A DNA stretch of 64,000 bases from Bradyrhizobium sp. Arg816 (GCF_029989365.1 NZ_JAPRAQ010000018.1:1-64000), one strand, 5' to 3'; numbered from the stretch's first letter, positions 15,886 through 26,244 are shown. A program made the numbers and translations. Notes: generated by a model from the sequence alone, not told the origin.

Positions 15886-17592
15886 TCACTTTTCCGCCAG
15901 ATAGACCTCACCCAGCAGCGACGAGTTCGACCACGGCACCTGCTTGTTCTTCGTGCTCGAGACCACTTCCGCCCGCACCCGCGTGAGCATCTGCTGCACC
16001 TCCAGCCCCGGCGTGCCGAGATGGCGGGAGAGGGCGGCGGAGAACGGCGAGTTGGCGCCTTCGCCATCGAGCGCGACCTGGCCCGGCGCGGTGGCGAACG
16101 CGATCAGCGTGCCCGCGCCCAGCGTTGCACCGGCGCCCAGGCTGGTTGGCGCTGCGAGGCCCGAAGCGCCCTCGATGCCTCGGTTGGGGCCGGCGGCTGC
16201 GACCTGCTGCGCCATCGGATTGTTGCGGCAGGCATCGAAGATCAAAATGTTGGTGCGGACCTGGTCGTCGAGGCCGGCCATGATCGTGTCCATGTCGATC
16301 ATCGCCTCCGTCATGCCCGCGCCCGGCCTGAGCTCGACGTCGACGGGAATGAGATAGTTGCGGCCGTCGACCTGCACGCCGTGGCCGGCATAGTACACCA
16401 ACGCGACCTGCGCCCGCGCCGCCTCGCGCAGGAAGTCGCGCGTCACTTTCTGCATCGCTGCGCGGTCGAGATCGATGCCCTCCGACACCGTGAAGCCGAT
16501 GTCGCGCAGGCTCCTGGCGACGGCGCGCGCATCGTTGGCCGGATTGGGCAGCGCCTTGACATGCGCGTAGGCGCCATTGCCGATCACCAGTGCCAGGCGC
16601 TTGCCAGGCGTCGCCGGGGCAGGCGAGGGCCCAGGCGCCGCGCCCGTTTGCTGCGGGGCCGGCTGCGTCACCGGTGACGGCGCATCGCGCGGGATGGGTG
16701 TGAGCGCATCCGTCACCAGCGACAGCCGCACCTTGGCGGTGGTCTGGTTGGCCTTGCTGCCGGCATCGGACGCCACGACCGCCAGCGTCGCCTTGTAGTC
16801 GTCGCGCGCATGGGCGTAGTCGCCCTTCGCCTCATAGGCCAGCGCGCGGTGGATATAGCCGGAGATCAGCACGCTGTTCGGCGGCGTCATGATGTTGACG
16901 GGCGGTTTCTCCTTCGCAAGCCGGATCGCGTCGCTGCCATCGGCAATGGCGCGATCGAGATCGCCCCGCACGCGCCAGATCGCGGTGCGGTTGATCAGCG
17001 GCTGCGGCAGCGTCGGGTCGAGCCGGATCGCCTGGTTGATGTCGGCCAGTGCCCCATCGAGCTCGCCGAGCGCCTCCTTCGCGATGCCGCGGTTCTGGAA
17101 CGAGAACGTCGATTTCGGCTGCAGCTTGATCGTGGCATCGTAGTCGGCAATCGCTTTGGCGTAGTCGCCCTTGCCGCGCCAGGCGTTGCCGCGATTGTGG
17201 AAGATGGTGCCATCGGGCGGGCCGAGCTTCAGCGCATCGTCGAAATCGGCGATCGCGATGTCGTAGTCGCCCTTGTCGTAATAGGCCGATCCCCTGAGAT
17301 TGTAGACCGCCTGGCTCGGCTGGAGCCGGATCGCCTCGGTAGTGTCGGCGATCACCTTCGAATAGTCGCCCTTCTTGTTCCAGCCCACCGCGCGCCAGAA
17401 ATAGATCGTCGCGAGCTGCTCGCCGCGAAACACCTTCAGCGCGACGATCTTGTTGCAGGCATCGATCATCTGGTCCGGCGGCGTGGTGTCGGTCGTACAG
17501 AGCGGCCCGAGCTGGCTGCGCCCCTGCGCGAAGGCGGGCGCGGCCCACAGGGGTGCTGTGAGCAGGCAGAGCGCAACGAGCAGGCGGCGCAT
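15886..17592 (-). CDS. Exported TPR and caspase-like (peptidase C14) protein
   Basis: This 568-residue protein has a Sec signal peptide (cleavage near AFA/QG, residue 23). About five TPR units follow between residues 55 and 275 (repeated AIADYDxAIKLxP pattern), then a proline-rich linker (300-330) and a caspase-like domain (331-566) beginning KRLALVIGNGAYAHV. The catalytic dyad is visible as His404 in YYAGHGVQ and Cys455 in FDACRNNP. Bacterial orthocaspases usually cleave after Arg or Lys; specificity here is not known. The signal peptide implies a periplasmic or surface location. It is transcribed alone, divergently from the methyltransferase gene. Confidence 0.88.
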   Translation of the reverse strand: MRRLLVALCLLTAPLWAAPAFAQGRSQLGPLCTTDTTPPDQMIDACNKIVALKVFRGEQLATIYFWRAVGWNKKGDYSKVIADTTEAIRLQPSQAVYNLRGSAYYDKGDYDIAIADFDDALKLGPPDGTIFHNRGNAWRGKGDYAKAIADYDATIKLQPKSTFSFQNRGIAKEALGELDGALADINQAIRLDPTLPQPLINRTAIWRVRGDLDRAIADGSDAIRLAKEKPPVNIMTPPNSVLISGYIHRALAYEAKGDYAHARDDYKATLAVVASDAGSKANQTTAKVRLSLVTDALTPIPRDAPSPVTQPAPQQTGAAPGPSPAPATPGKRLALVIGNGAYAHVKALPNPANDARAVARSLRDIGFTVSEGIDLDRAAMQKVTRDFLREAARAQVALVYYAGHGVQVDGRNYLIPVDVELRPGAGMTEAMIDMDTIMAGLDDQVRTNILIFDACRNNPMAQQVAAAGPNRGIEGASGLAAPTSLGAGATLGAGTLIAFATAPGQVALDGEGANSPFSAALSRHLGTPGLEVQQMLTRVRAEVVSSTKNKQVPWSNSSLLGEVYLAEK

Positions 17593-17758
17593 GGCGGTGA
17601 TCCCTTTGAAGGAGAAGCGCTTGTTTGTTGCCCGGCGGTGCGCCGGGGTTCACGCGCTCGTCATTGGACGTGGGGTAAAGCGGGGGAGGGTATTCCCTCA
17701 GTGGGCAGATTTTGCTACGACGCTGGTCCCAACATTCCTGCCCACCGCGTTCCCACTC

Positions 17759-19114
17759 ATGAAGAACGACGAAATCCTCAGCCAAATCACGGAGTTCTGC
17801 CGCAAGGCGGACATGGCGGAATCGACGTTTGGCCGGCGCGCGGTGAACGATGGGAAGCTGGTCCATCGCCTGCGCGAGGGAAAGCGCATCACGATCGACA
17901 CGCTGGAGCGGATCCAGGCCTATATCGCCGCATCGACGACGGGCGGCCTGCCGCCGCCGCGGGGGCTCCAGGTGCCGCCGGAAAAACGCGATCCGCGCGG
18001 CAATTTCCGTTTCTTCGAGAACCGGCAAAAATACCTGCTGTTCGTCCATACCTGCAGCGAGAAGCGGGTGGTCGCCGAGCGCGTCGCGCTGGAGCTCGCC
18101 AGCATCCATCCGCGCCCGCCGGCGCTGCGCATCTTCGACGCAGGCGTCGGCGACGGCACGGTGCTGGCCCGGGTGCTACGCGCAACGCACCAGCGCTACC
18201 CGCACATGCCGTTCTACGTCGCCGGCAAGGAGCTCAGCCTCGAGGACCTCCGGCTGACGCTGGAGAGGGTCCCGGACCGCATTTTCGAGCATCCGGCGTC
18301 GGTGTTCGTCTTCACCAACATGTTCTACTCGGAGGCGCCCTGGCTCACGCCGGCATCGCCTGCGGCGGCGGCGGCCACCGTCTGGCACGAGGTTCCGCTA
18401 CGGGGCGCCTCGTCAGGCGAGTTCGAGCAGCAGATCTCCGAGTTGAGGCCGTTCCTGGAGCAGAACTGGCGCGCCGCCATCAGCCCACGCACGGCCATGC
18501 CGCTCTACGAACGGCCCGTCGTCCTGGTGCTGTACCGCGAGGACCAAAGGTTCCTGCTGGATTCGACCATTCCGCGGCCGGGCCAGACCGAGGCCAATTT
18601 CGACCTGGTCATTGCGTCCCAGCCCTACCGTGCCCTGTCCTCGGTCAATTTCCGGGCAAAGCGGATCATTGCACCGCTGGCGCGGGCGCTTCGGCCGGGC
18701 GGGCGGCTGATCGGAATCCACTCCCACGGTCACGATCCCGGCATGGAAATGATCCAGGCGATCTGGCCTGGAGAAAATCCTTTCGCGGTCAGCCGTCATG
18801 AGCTATTGCGCGCCGTGAAGTACGAGCTTGGGTCGTTGGGCCGGGACCTAAATTTTAATGCTTATGCGGACAACCGTTCGATCTTCAGGTATGATATGGA
18901 AGCGCTGCCCAACGAGGTGACGGGTACCATCGGAACCTCGACGGCCTTTGCAGCGTGGAATGCGGCGGTGTATGTGGCGCAGATCGAGGACGACCGATTG
19001 ACAGAAATGACTCAAAACGGCCGCACTCTGGATGCCGCCCGGGACGTGCTGCGGAAGTACAACGGGCTCTGGTTTCTCGACGAGTCCTACGTCATCTCGC
19101 GACGGCGTGATTGA
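17759..19114 (+). CDS. HTH-domain SAM-dependent methyltransferase-like protein, function unknown
   Basis: The 451-residue product starts with a helical segment (residues 1-60, with TFGRRAVNDGKLVHRLREGK) resembling HTH modules of rhizobial regulators. A class I methyltransferase-like fold follows, with motif I FDAGVGDGTVLARVL near residue 123 and a later ARALRPGGRLIGIHSHGHDP that matches the post-strand-5 region. The ATG at 17759 gives the shortest product with the complete HTH-like part. I cannot name a substrate. The gene stands directly before metK (62 bases), so it may be linked to SAM use. It could also be a nucleic-acid or small-molecule methyltransferase. Confidence 0.7.
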   Translation: MKNDEILSQITEFCRKADMAESTFGRRAVNDGKLVHRLREGKRITIDTLERIQAYIAASTTGGLPPPRGLQVPPEKRDPRGNFRFFENRQKYLLFVHTCSEKRVVAERVALELASIHPRPPALRIFDAGVGDGTVLARVLRATHQRYPHMPFYVAGKELSLEDLRLTLERVPDRIFEHPASVFVFTNMFYSEAPWLTPASPAAAAATVWHEVPLRGASSGEFEQQISELRPFLEQNWRAAISPRTAMPLYERPVVLVLYREDQRFLLDSTIPRPGQTEANFDLVIASQPYRALSSVNFRAKRIIAPLARALRPGGRLIGIHSHGHDPGMEMIQAIWPGENPFAVSRHELLRAVKYELGSLGRDLNFNAYADNRSIFRYDMEALPNEVTGTIGTSTAFAAWNAAVYVAQIEDDRLTEMTQNGRTLDAARDVLRKYNGLWFLDESYVISRRRD

Positions 19115-19176
19115 CATAATCCAAGGTTAAACATCGCAAACGCCCGCCAGGTTAATGGCGGAACAAGGGGTTACTG
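19111..19176 (+). promoter_or_regulatory. metK upstream region with TTGACA and a small hairpin
   Basis: A TTGACA at 19111-19116 overlaps the stop codon of the preceding gene but has no convincing -10 box at the right spacing. A CCGCC/GGCGG hairpin with an 8-base loop follows at about 19144-19161, before the start codon. I compared it from memory with SAM-II and SAM/SAH riboswitches and did not find their conserved cores. Confidence 0.25.
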
Positions 19177-20373
<1,197 letters not shown>

Positions 20374-20381
20374 GTACCAAC

Positions 20382-20473
20382 GTCATTCCGGGGCGCCGCG
20401 ACAGCGGCGAACCCGGGATCCTTACCATCATGTCGAGATTCCGGGCCGCCCCTCCAGGGCGACCCGGAACGAC
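20382..20473. repeat. Palindromic intergenic repeat between metK and ahcY
   Basis: The element begins GTCATTCCGGGG and ends CCCGGAACGAC, nearly exact inverted ends, with internal inverted segments (GCCGCGACAGCGGC and GGGCCGCCCCTCCAGGGCG). It belongs to the same kind of mosaic palindromes seen at 11104 and 15731. It occupies almost the whole leader of ahcY. Confidence 0.6.
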
Positions 20474-20497
20474 CAATTCAACAACAGGACCTCCGCT

Positions 20498-21919
20498 ATG
20501 AATGCGAAGCCCGGCTTCACCGACTACATCGTCAAGGACATTTCGCTCGCCGACTTCGGCCGCAAGGAACTCTCGCTGGCCGAGACCGAGATGCCCGGCC
20601 TGATGGCCACCCGCGAGGAGTTCGGCCCGAAGCAGCCGCTGAAGGGCGCGCGCATCGCCGGCTCGCTGCACATGACGATCCAGACCGGCGTGCTGATCGA
20701 GACGCTGGCGGCACTCGGCGCCGACATTCGCTGGGTCTCCTGCAACATCTATTCGACGCAGGACCACGCCGCGGCTGCGATCGCGGCCGCCGGCATTCCG
20801 GTGTTCGCGGTCAAGGGCGAGACGCTGGCCGAATACTGGGACTACACCGCAAAACTGTTCGACTGGCACGGCGGCGGTCACCCGAACATGATCCTCGATG
20901 ACGGCGGCGACGCCACCATGTACGTCCATCTCGGTCTGCGCGCCGAGAACGGCGACACCGCCTTCCTCGACAAGCCCGGCTCCGAGGAAGAGGAAGTCTT
21001 CTTCGCGCTCCTGAAGAAGCAGCTCAAGGAGAAGCCGAAGGGCTACTTCGCCGAGATCGCCAAGAGCATCAAGGGCGTTTCCGAAGAGACCACCACGGGC
21101 GTGCATCGTCTCTATGACATGCAGAAGGCCGGCACGCTTCTGTGGCCGGCGATCAACGTCAACGACAGCGTCACCAAGTCGAAGTTCGACAACCTCTATG
21201 GTTGCCGTGAATCGCTGGTCGACGGCATCCGTCGCGGCACCGACGTGATGATGTCGGGCAAGGTCGCGATGGTCGCGGGCTTCGGCGACGTCGGCAAGGG
21301 CTCGGCCGCGTCGCTGCGCCAGGCCGGCTGCCGCGTGATGGTGTCGGAAGTCGATCCGATCTGCGCGCTCCAGGCCGCGATGGAAGGCTACGAGGTCGTG
21401 ACCATGGAAGACGCCGCGCCCCGCGCCGACATCTTCGTCACCGCGACCGGCAACAAGGACATCATCACGATCGAGCACATGCGCGCGATGAAGGATCGCG
21501 CCATCGTCTGCAACATCGGCCACTTCGACAACGAGATCCAGATCGCGGGTCTGCGTAACCTGAAGTGGACCAACATCAAGCCGCAGGTCGACGAGATCGA
21601 ATTCCCCGACAAGCACCGCATCATCATGCTGTCGGAAGGCCGCCTCGTGAACCTCGGCAACGCGATGGGCCATCCGTCCTTCGTGATGTCGGCCTCCTTC
21701 ACCAACCAGACGCTGGCGCAGATCGAGCTGTTCGCCAACAACAAGGACGGCAAGTACAAGAAGGAAGTCTACGTGCTGCCGAAGTCGCTGGACGAAAAGG
21801 TCGCGCGTCTGCACCTCGCCAAGATCGGCGTCAAGCTCACCGAGCTGCGCAAGGACCAGGCCGACTACATCGGCGTGAAGCAAGAAGGTCCGTACAAGTC
21901 GGACCACTACCGCTACTGA
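20498..21919 (+). CDS. ahcY: Adenosylhomocysteinase
   Basis: AhcY (SahH) splits S-adenosylhomocysteine into adenosine and homocysteine, relieving product inhibition of methyltransferases. The 473-residue product has the substrate-domain motifs [15 protein letters not shown] and [15 protein letters not shown], the NAD-binding [18 protein letters not shown], and the C-terminal KSDHYRY that reaches the partner subunit's NAD site. The internal insertion near residues 150-185 ([14 protein letters not shown]) is normal for the longer bacterial form. The gene ends at a strong terminator. Confidence 0.97.
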   Translation: MNAKPGFTDYIVKDISLADFGRKELSLAETEMPGLMATREEFGPKQPLKGARIAGSLHMTIQTGVLIETLAALGADIRWVSCNIYSTQDHAAAAIAAAGIPVFAVKGETLAEYWDYTAKLFDWHGGGHPNMILDDGGDATMYVHLGLRAENGDTAFLDKPGSEEEEVFFALLKKQLKEKPKGYFAEIAKSIKGVSEETTTGVHRLYDMQKAGTLLWPAINVNDSVTKSKFDNLYGCRESLVDGIRRGTDVMMSGKVAMVAGFGDVGKGSAASLRQAGCRVMVSEVDPICALQAAMEGYEVVTMEDAAPRADIFVTATGNKDIITIEHMRAMKDRAIVCNIGHFDNEIQIAGLRNLKWTNIKPQVDEIEFPDKHRIIMLSEGRLVNLGNAMGHPSFVMSASFTNQTLAQIELFANNKDGKYKKEVYVLPKSLDEKVARLHLAKIGVKLTELRKDQADYIGVKQEGPYKSDHYRY

Positions 21920-21941
21920 GATCGCAGCCAGCTGCGACACG

Positions 21942-21973
21942 AAGGCCCCGGAGCGATCCGGGGCCTTTTTTTG
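21942..21973 (+). terminator. Rho-independent terminator after ahcY
   Basis: AGGCCCCGG and CCGGGGCCT form a 9-base-pair stem with a 6-base loop followed by seven T residues. It ends the metK-ahcY stretch. Confidence 0.9.
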
Positions 21974-22082
21974 TAGACTTATTGTGCTACGCTCGGAGGT
22001 AGAGCCAAAACAAGCCCGCCACTTCTGAAGCGGGTGGCCGCGTTTCCCACGTTCATTGTCAAATGCATATGGAGGGAATGCG

Positions 22083-22474
22083 ATGTCCAGCGAAGCCAAC
22101 GTTCAGTTGCTCAAAGAAGCCTATCGTCGGTGGAACGACAGCAAAGGCGGGAGCGTCGACTATTGGTTCGACAGCGTCATCGGCCCGCAGATCAAATTCG
22201 ACTCGCTTCCGCAGGGGGCTCGGGCGGTGCCCTTTGCCAAGTGTTATGCGACGGTCTGCTGGCTGACTGGAGCATGCAGCACTACACCATGAATGAATAC
22301 GTCGCGCAGGGCGACGCTGTTTTCGCGCGCGGCTCATGTGCCTGGACCAACAAAAGGACCGGGAAGATCGCTGAGACCCCGAAGGTCGATTTCTGGCGTT
22401 TCAAGGATGGCAAGGCAGTGGAATTCTACGAGTATTTCGACACAGCCCTTGTCTACGGCGCTGCCACCGCCTGA
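22083..22474 (+). pseudogene. SnoaL/NTF2-like protein, broken by internal deletion and frameshift
   Basis: Translation from the ATG at 22083 (GGAGG site upstream) gives an NTF2-like N-terminus, MSSEANVQLLKEAYRRWNDS through VPFAKCYAT, then runs into unrelated residues and stops at 22292. From about 22250 another frame continues the family with LADWSMQHYTMNEYVAQGDA through DFWRFKDGKAVEFYEYFDT to the stop at 22474. The segment joining the two halves, about nine codons in intact relatives as I remember them, is missing, so a deletion that is not a multiple of three disrupted the gene. It lies upstream of the flavin monooxygenase gene. Confidence 0.75.
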
Positions 22475-22523
22475 CGGTTGCAATTCGGCACGGCGTCGCC
22501 CATCCTGTGCCGGGGAGAACGCC

Positions 22524-23990
22524 ATGGCTAAAGCCGCAGAACATTTCGACGTCCTGATCGTTGGTGCCGGCCTGTCCGGCATCGGCGCGGGCTATCATCT
22601 TCAGAGCAAGTGCACGGACAAGAGCTACGTCATCCTCGAAGGCCGCGACTGTATCGGCGGCACCTGGGACCTGTTCCGCTATCCCGGCGTCCGCTCCGAC
22701 AGCGACATGTTCACGCTCGGCTACTCCTTCAAGCCGTGGACCGATCCGAAGGCGATCGCGGACGGGCCGCAGATCCTGAACTACGTGCGCGAGACAGCAG
22801 CCGAGAACGGCATCGAGAAGCACATCCGCTTCCGTCATCGCGTCAAGCGCGCGGCGTGGTCGACGCCGGACGCGCGCTGGACCGTCGAGGCCGAGCGCAT
22901 TACGGGCGAGGGCGCAACCGAGCTCGTGCGCTTCACCTGCAATTTCCTGTTCATGTGCTCGGGCTATTACAAATACGAGGCGGGCTATACGCCGGAGTTC
23001 ACGGGCGCGCCGGATTTCGCCGGCCGCATCGTGCATCCGCAGAAATGGACCGAGGACATCGACTACGCGGGAAAACGCGTCGTCGTGATCGGTTCGGGCG
23101 CAACCGCAGTGACGCTGGTGCCGGAGCTCGCCAAGAAGGCGGCGCAAGTCACCATGCTCCAGCGCTCGCCGACCTATGTGGTGTCGCGTCCTGCGCAGGA
23201 CCCCGTCGCGAACAAATTGCGCCGCAATCTACCGACACGGCTTGCCTATCATGTCATCCGCTGGCGCAACGTAATGTGGGGGATGTTCTTCTTCCAGCTC
23301 AGCCGGCGCCGGCCCGCCAAGGTCAAGGAGCTGGTGCTCAAGGGCGTGCAGATGGCGCTCGGCCCCGACTACGACGTCGCGACCCATTTCACGCCGCGCT
23401 ACAATCCCTGGGACCAGCGGCTCTGCCTCGTGCCCGACGGCGATCTGTTCGAGGCGATTCGCGAGCAGCGCGCCACCGTCGTCACCAACGAGATCGACAC
23501 CTTTACGCGCGACGGCATTCGCCTGAAGGACGGCCGCGAGCTTGCGGCCGACATCATCGTCACGGCGACGGGGCTCGTGCTCCAGGTCGTCGGTGGTCTC
23601 GAGGTCAGCGTCGACGGCCGCGCCGTCGATTTCGCCAACACGCTGACCTACAAGGGCATGATGTATGCCGACGTGCCGAACATGGCGTCGGCCTTCGGCT
23701 ACACCAACGCGTCCTGGACGCTGAAATGCGATCTCACCTGCGAATATGTCTGCCGGCTCATCAACTACATGGACCGGCATAATTTCCGGCAATGCATGCC
23801 GCACAATGACGACCCTGAAATCACCGCGCAGCCGTCGCTCGATTTCACCTCGGGCTATGTGCAGCGCTCGGTCGCGAAGATGCCAAAGCAGGGCTCGAAG
23901 CAGCCATGGCGGCTGTACCAGAAGTACGCGCTCGACATCGTCACGTTACGATTCGGCCGGATCGACGACGGCGTGATGCAGTATTCCTGA
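22524..23990 (+). CDS. FAD-dependent Baeyer-Villiger-type monooxygenase
   Basis: This 488-residue flavoprotein uses FAD and NADPH to insert oxygen into ketones or oxygenate heteroatoms. It has the FAD-binding VGAGLSGIGAG (residues 13-23), the NADPH-binding IGSGATAV (189-196) and the BVMO fingerprint FAGRIVHPQKW (Phe165, Gly167, His171, Trp175). The usual Pro/Asp after Trp is Thr176. The order and length resemble EthA-like enzymes. The ATG at 22524 follows GGGGAG. It is downstream of a decayed SnoaL-like gene and tail to tail with an MFS gene. Substrate unknown. Confidence 0.88.
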   Translation: MAKAAEHFDVLIVGAGLSGIGAGYHLQSKCTDKSYVILEGRDCIGGTWDLFRYPGVRSDSDMFTLGYSFKPWTDPKAIADGPQILNYVRETAAENGIEKHIRFRHRVKRAAWSTPDARWTVEAERITGEGATELVRFTCNFLFMCSGYYKYEAGYTPEFTGAPDFAGRIVHPQKWTEDIDYAGKRVVVIGSGATAVTLVPELAKKAAQVTMLQRSPTYVVSRPAQDPVANKLRRNLPTRLAYHVIRWRNVMWGMFFFQLSRRRPAKVKELVLKGVQMALGPDYDVATHFTPRYNPWDQRLCLVPDGDLFEAIREQRATVVTNEIDTFTRDGIRLKDGRELAADIIVTATGLVLQVVGGLEVSVDGRAVDFANTLTYKGMMYADVPNMASAFGYTNASWTLKCDLTCEYVCRLINYMDRHNFRQCMPHNDDPEITAQPSLDFTSGYVQRSVAKMPKQGSKQPWRLYQKYALDIVTLRFGRIDDGVMQYS

Positions 23991-24007
23991 TCACGCCGCC
24001 ACCTGCT

Positions 24008-25249
24008 TTATGCCTTGCGCGCGGCGAGCGCGAGCCCAAGATCGATCGCAAGCGCGAGCACCACGGCGGCGCCGCCAAGTCCGAACAGGACCAGATAGTC
24101 GCCGCCGGTCTGCGCGTAAATCCAGGAGAAGCCGTAGGCTGCCGCCGCCTGGAATAGCGCGAAGCTCGTGGTGGCGTGGCTCCATGTCGCGCGCTGCTGC
24201 TCGGTCGAATGCGGGACGAGCTCGTGAATGCGCCCGAGCACGAGTGGCACGATACCCGGGGTGAAGCCGCCGACCACGACGCTCGACACGATCAGCGAGA
24301 GAGGTGCGATGCTGACGGTCGGCAGCAGCACGGCGGCCGCCTCGATCAGGAACGCGGCGCGCAAGGCCGGTCCAAATCCCGCGCGGTCACCGAGATGGCC
24401 GGTGACGAGCGGGCCGACGATGGCGCCGAGACCGTACAGCACCCAGTAGCGCGAGCCCGCGGCAATGCCCTGGCCGAGGCCACGCGCCACGAAGTCGACG
24501 ATGAAGACCATGTGCGGCACCAGGGCCACCGCGTTGAGGCCATACTGGAGCAGAAGCGCGCGGACGGCGGGCGAGGCGTGATGGGACGTCGCGTGATGCG
24601 AAGGCGCGGTATCGCTCCTGGCCTCCGCGGGCCAGTTCCACCAGCTCGCGAGCGTGAGCACGGCGGAGAGCACGCCGAGGCCATACCAGCTCTGCTGCAA
24701 GCCCTGTTGCAGGAGCAACGGCACCAGCGTGCCCGACGCGGCGACGCCGAGGCCGACGCCGGCAAAGATCACGCCGCCGACGATGCCGCGCCTCGCGGCC
24801 GATACGTGCGGCAGAATGACGGAGGCCGCCAGCACCATGATGATTCCGCCGGTCAGGCCCGACAGGAGACGCCAGGCGAAAAACCAGGTGAATGACACCG
24901 GGGTAGAGCTCGCGAAGAAGGAGAGGGTGGCAAGCAGCATCATCGCCCGCAGCGCGCGGACGGCGCCGATGCGAGTGGCCAAGGCGCGTGCCGCGAGCGC
25001 GCCGGCGAGGTAACCGGCGAGGTTGGCAGCGCCGAGATAAACGACGTCGGATGCGCTGAACCACTTTGCGGCGATCAGCGCCGGGATCAGCGGCGTGTAG
25101 GAAAAGCGGGCGAGGCCAAGCCCGACCAGTGATGCGGACAATCCCGCCACGGCGTACCGCCAAGCCTGACGCGAAGTCGATTCCGATTCCGATCCCGGCC
25201 GCTGATGCGGCCGGGCGTGGTGCCCAGTGTTTGCATTGAGTTCAGTCAT
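24008..25249 (-). CDS. MFS transporter, YbfB/YjiJ type
   Basis: This 413-residue permease has twelve predicted helices. The opening AVAGLSASLVGLGLARFSYTPLIPALI is the hallmark of the YbfB/YjiJ (DUF1228) family, whose substrates are mostly undefined. The start at 25249 is preferred because an AGGAGG ribosome-binding site precedes it; an open frame continues 32 codons further. The N-terminal ~25 residues are hydrophilic and His-rich, and a HHATSHHAS stretch occurs in the middle cytoplasmic loop. It is the last gene of a three-gene operon with the tautomerase and SDR genes. Confidence 0.85.
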   Translation of the reverse strand: MTELNANTGHHARPHQRPGSESESTSRQAWRYAVAGLSASLVGLGLARFSYTPLIPALIAAKWFSASDVVYLGAANLAGYLAGALAARALATRIGAVRALRAMMLLATLSFFASSTPVSFTWFFAWRLLSGLTGGIIMVLAASVILPHVSAARRGIVGGVIFAGVGLGVAASGTLVPLLLQQGLQQSWYGLGVLSAVLTLASWWNWPAEARSDTAPSHHATSHHASPAVRALLLQYGLNAVALVPHMVFIVDFVARGLGQGIAAGSRYWVLYGLGAIVGPLVTGHLGDRAGFGPALRAAFLIEAAAVLLPTVSIAPLSLIVSSVVVGGFTPGIVPLVLGRIHELVPHSTEQQRATWSHATTSFALFQAAAAYGFSWIYAQTGGDYLVLFGLGGAAVVLALAIDLGLALAARKA

Positions 25250-25281
25250 GTCATCCTCCTGCGCACACAATGGTGCGCGGA

Positions 25282-25518
25282 TCATCCTGTCTTTGCGGCG
25301 CGGCGGCGCCGGAAGTCCTGCACGGGCAGGCCGCCCCAGCCCCAATTGTCGGTGTCGACTTCCTCGATCACGACGAAGGTGGACTCGAGCGGCTTGCCAA
25401 GCACGTCGAGCAGCAACTGGCTCGATCCCTTGATCAGCGCGGCCTTCTCCTCCGCCGTGAGCGACGCTGCTCCCGGCGTCGTTCCTTCGCGGGTCACTTG
25501 AATGGTGACGATCGGCAA
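25282..25518 (-). CDS. 4-oxalocrotonate tautomerase family protein
   Basis: This 78-residue tautomerase-superfamily protein has the N-terminal catalytic proline exposed after removal of the initiator Met (MPIVTIQVTREG), and the family pattern LTAEEKAALIKGSSQLLLDVLGKP. The later Trp-rich NWGWGG segment matches the 4-OT subgroup in which a C-terminal aromatic closes the active site. Such enzymes interconvert keto and enol forms. It sits 15 bases after the SDR gene and 32 bases before the MFS gene, so all three are probably co-transcribed and serve one small-molecule pathway. Confidence 0.88.
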   Translation of the reverse strand: MPIVTIQVTREGTTPGAASLTAEEKAALIKGSSQLLLDVLGKPLESTFVVIEEVDTDNWGWGGLPVQDFRRRRAAKTG

Positions 25519-25533
25519 GGTGTTTCTCCGCGC

Positions 25534-26244
25534 TCAGTGGCCGGCGCTCTGGCCGCCGTCAACGTGCAGGATCTCACCGGTGACGAAGCTTGCCTGCTCG
25601 AGATAGAGCACGGCGCCGACGATGTCGGACATCTCGCCCATGTGGCCGACCGGATGCAGCGCGCCGAGCTGGGCATGCGTCGCAACGGGATGCATCGGCG
25701 ACTTGATGATGCCGGGCGCCACCGCGTTCACGCGGATGCCGCGCCTGGCGTATTCGATCGCGAGCGACTTGGTCGCGGCGTTCAGCCCGCCCTTGCTCAG
25801 CGAGGCCAGCACCGACGGCACGTTCGAATTGGCCTGATCGGCCAGCGTCGTCGTGATCTGGACGACGTGACCCGAAACCTGCTTCTCCATCTCCGCAATG
25901 GCGAGCTGCGTGATGTGGAAAAAGCCCGCAACGTTGGTGCCCATCACCGTCGCATAGTCCTCGGCCGTGTACTGCGTGAACGGCTTTGCGACGAAGATGC
26001 CGGCATTGTTGACCAGCGTGTCGACGCGGCCGAAGCGCGCGACGGCATGCGAGACCACGCGTTCCGCGGTGGCCCGGTCGGCGATATCGCCGGGAACGGC
26101 GAGGATGTCATCGTCGCCCGACGGCTTGATGGACCGCGCCGTTGCGACGACGCGATAGTTGCGATCACGAAAACCCTGGACCAGGGCGGCGCCGATGCCC
26201 TGCGATGCACCGGTGATGATGGCGACCTTCTGCTCGATACCCAT
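25534..26244 (-). CDS. Short-chain dehydrogenase/reductase with atypical active site
   Basis: This 236-residue Rossmann protein has TGASQGIGAAL (NAD(P) binding), NNAGIF and a standard C-terminal PGIIKSPMHP and LHVDGGQSAGH. The classical catalytic Ser and Tyr are not in place: the usual S-x(n)-YxxxK region reads QITTTLADQANSNVPSVLAS followed by LSKGG, so the position four before Lys is Ala instead of Tyr. I recall a subfamily with this VLASLxKGGLNAATKSLAIEYA pattern, so this is probably lineage-wide rather than a mutation. It is first in the operon with the tautomerase and MFS genes, divergent from LysR. Confidence 0.85.
   Translation of the reverse strand: MGIEQKVAIITGASQGIGAALVQGFRDRNYRVVATARSIKPSGDDDILAVPGDIADRATAERVVSHAVARFGRVDTLVNNAGIFVAKPFTQYTAEDYATVMGTNVAGFFHITQLAIAEMEKQVSGHVVQITTTLADQANSNVPSVLASLSKGGLNAATKSLAIEYARRGIRVNAVAPGIIKSPMHPVATHAQLGALHPVGHMGEMSDIVGAVLYLEQASFVTGEILHVDGGQSAGH

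Noticed and set aside
16810-18801. A 663-codon plus-strand frame spanning the caspase-like gene and the methyltransferase gene
   Set aside because: The product is low-complexity Arg/Ala/Gly-rich and crosses two well-supported genes in wrong frames.
19115-19176. A SAM-sensing riboswitch before metK
   Set aside because: The leader has only 62 bases with a small hairpin. I could not match the conserved cores of SAM-II or SAM/SAH riboswitches as I remember them. A covariance-model search would decide.
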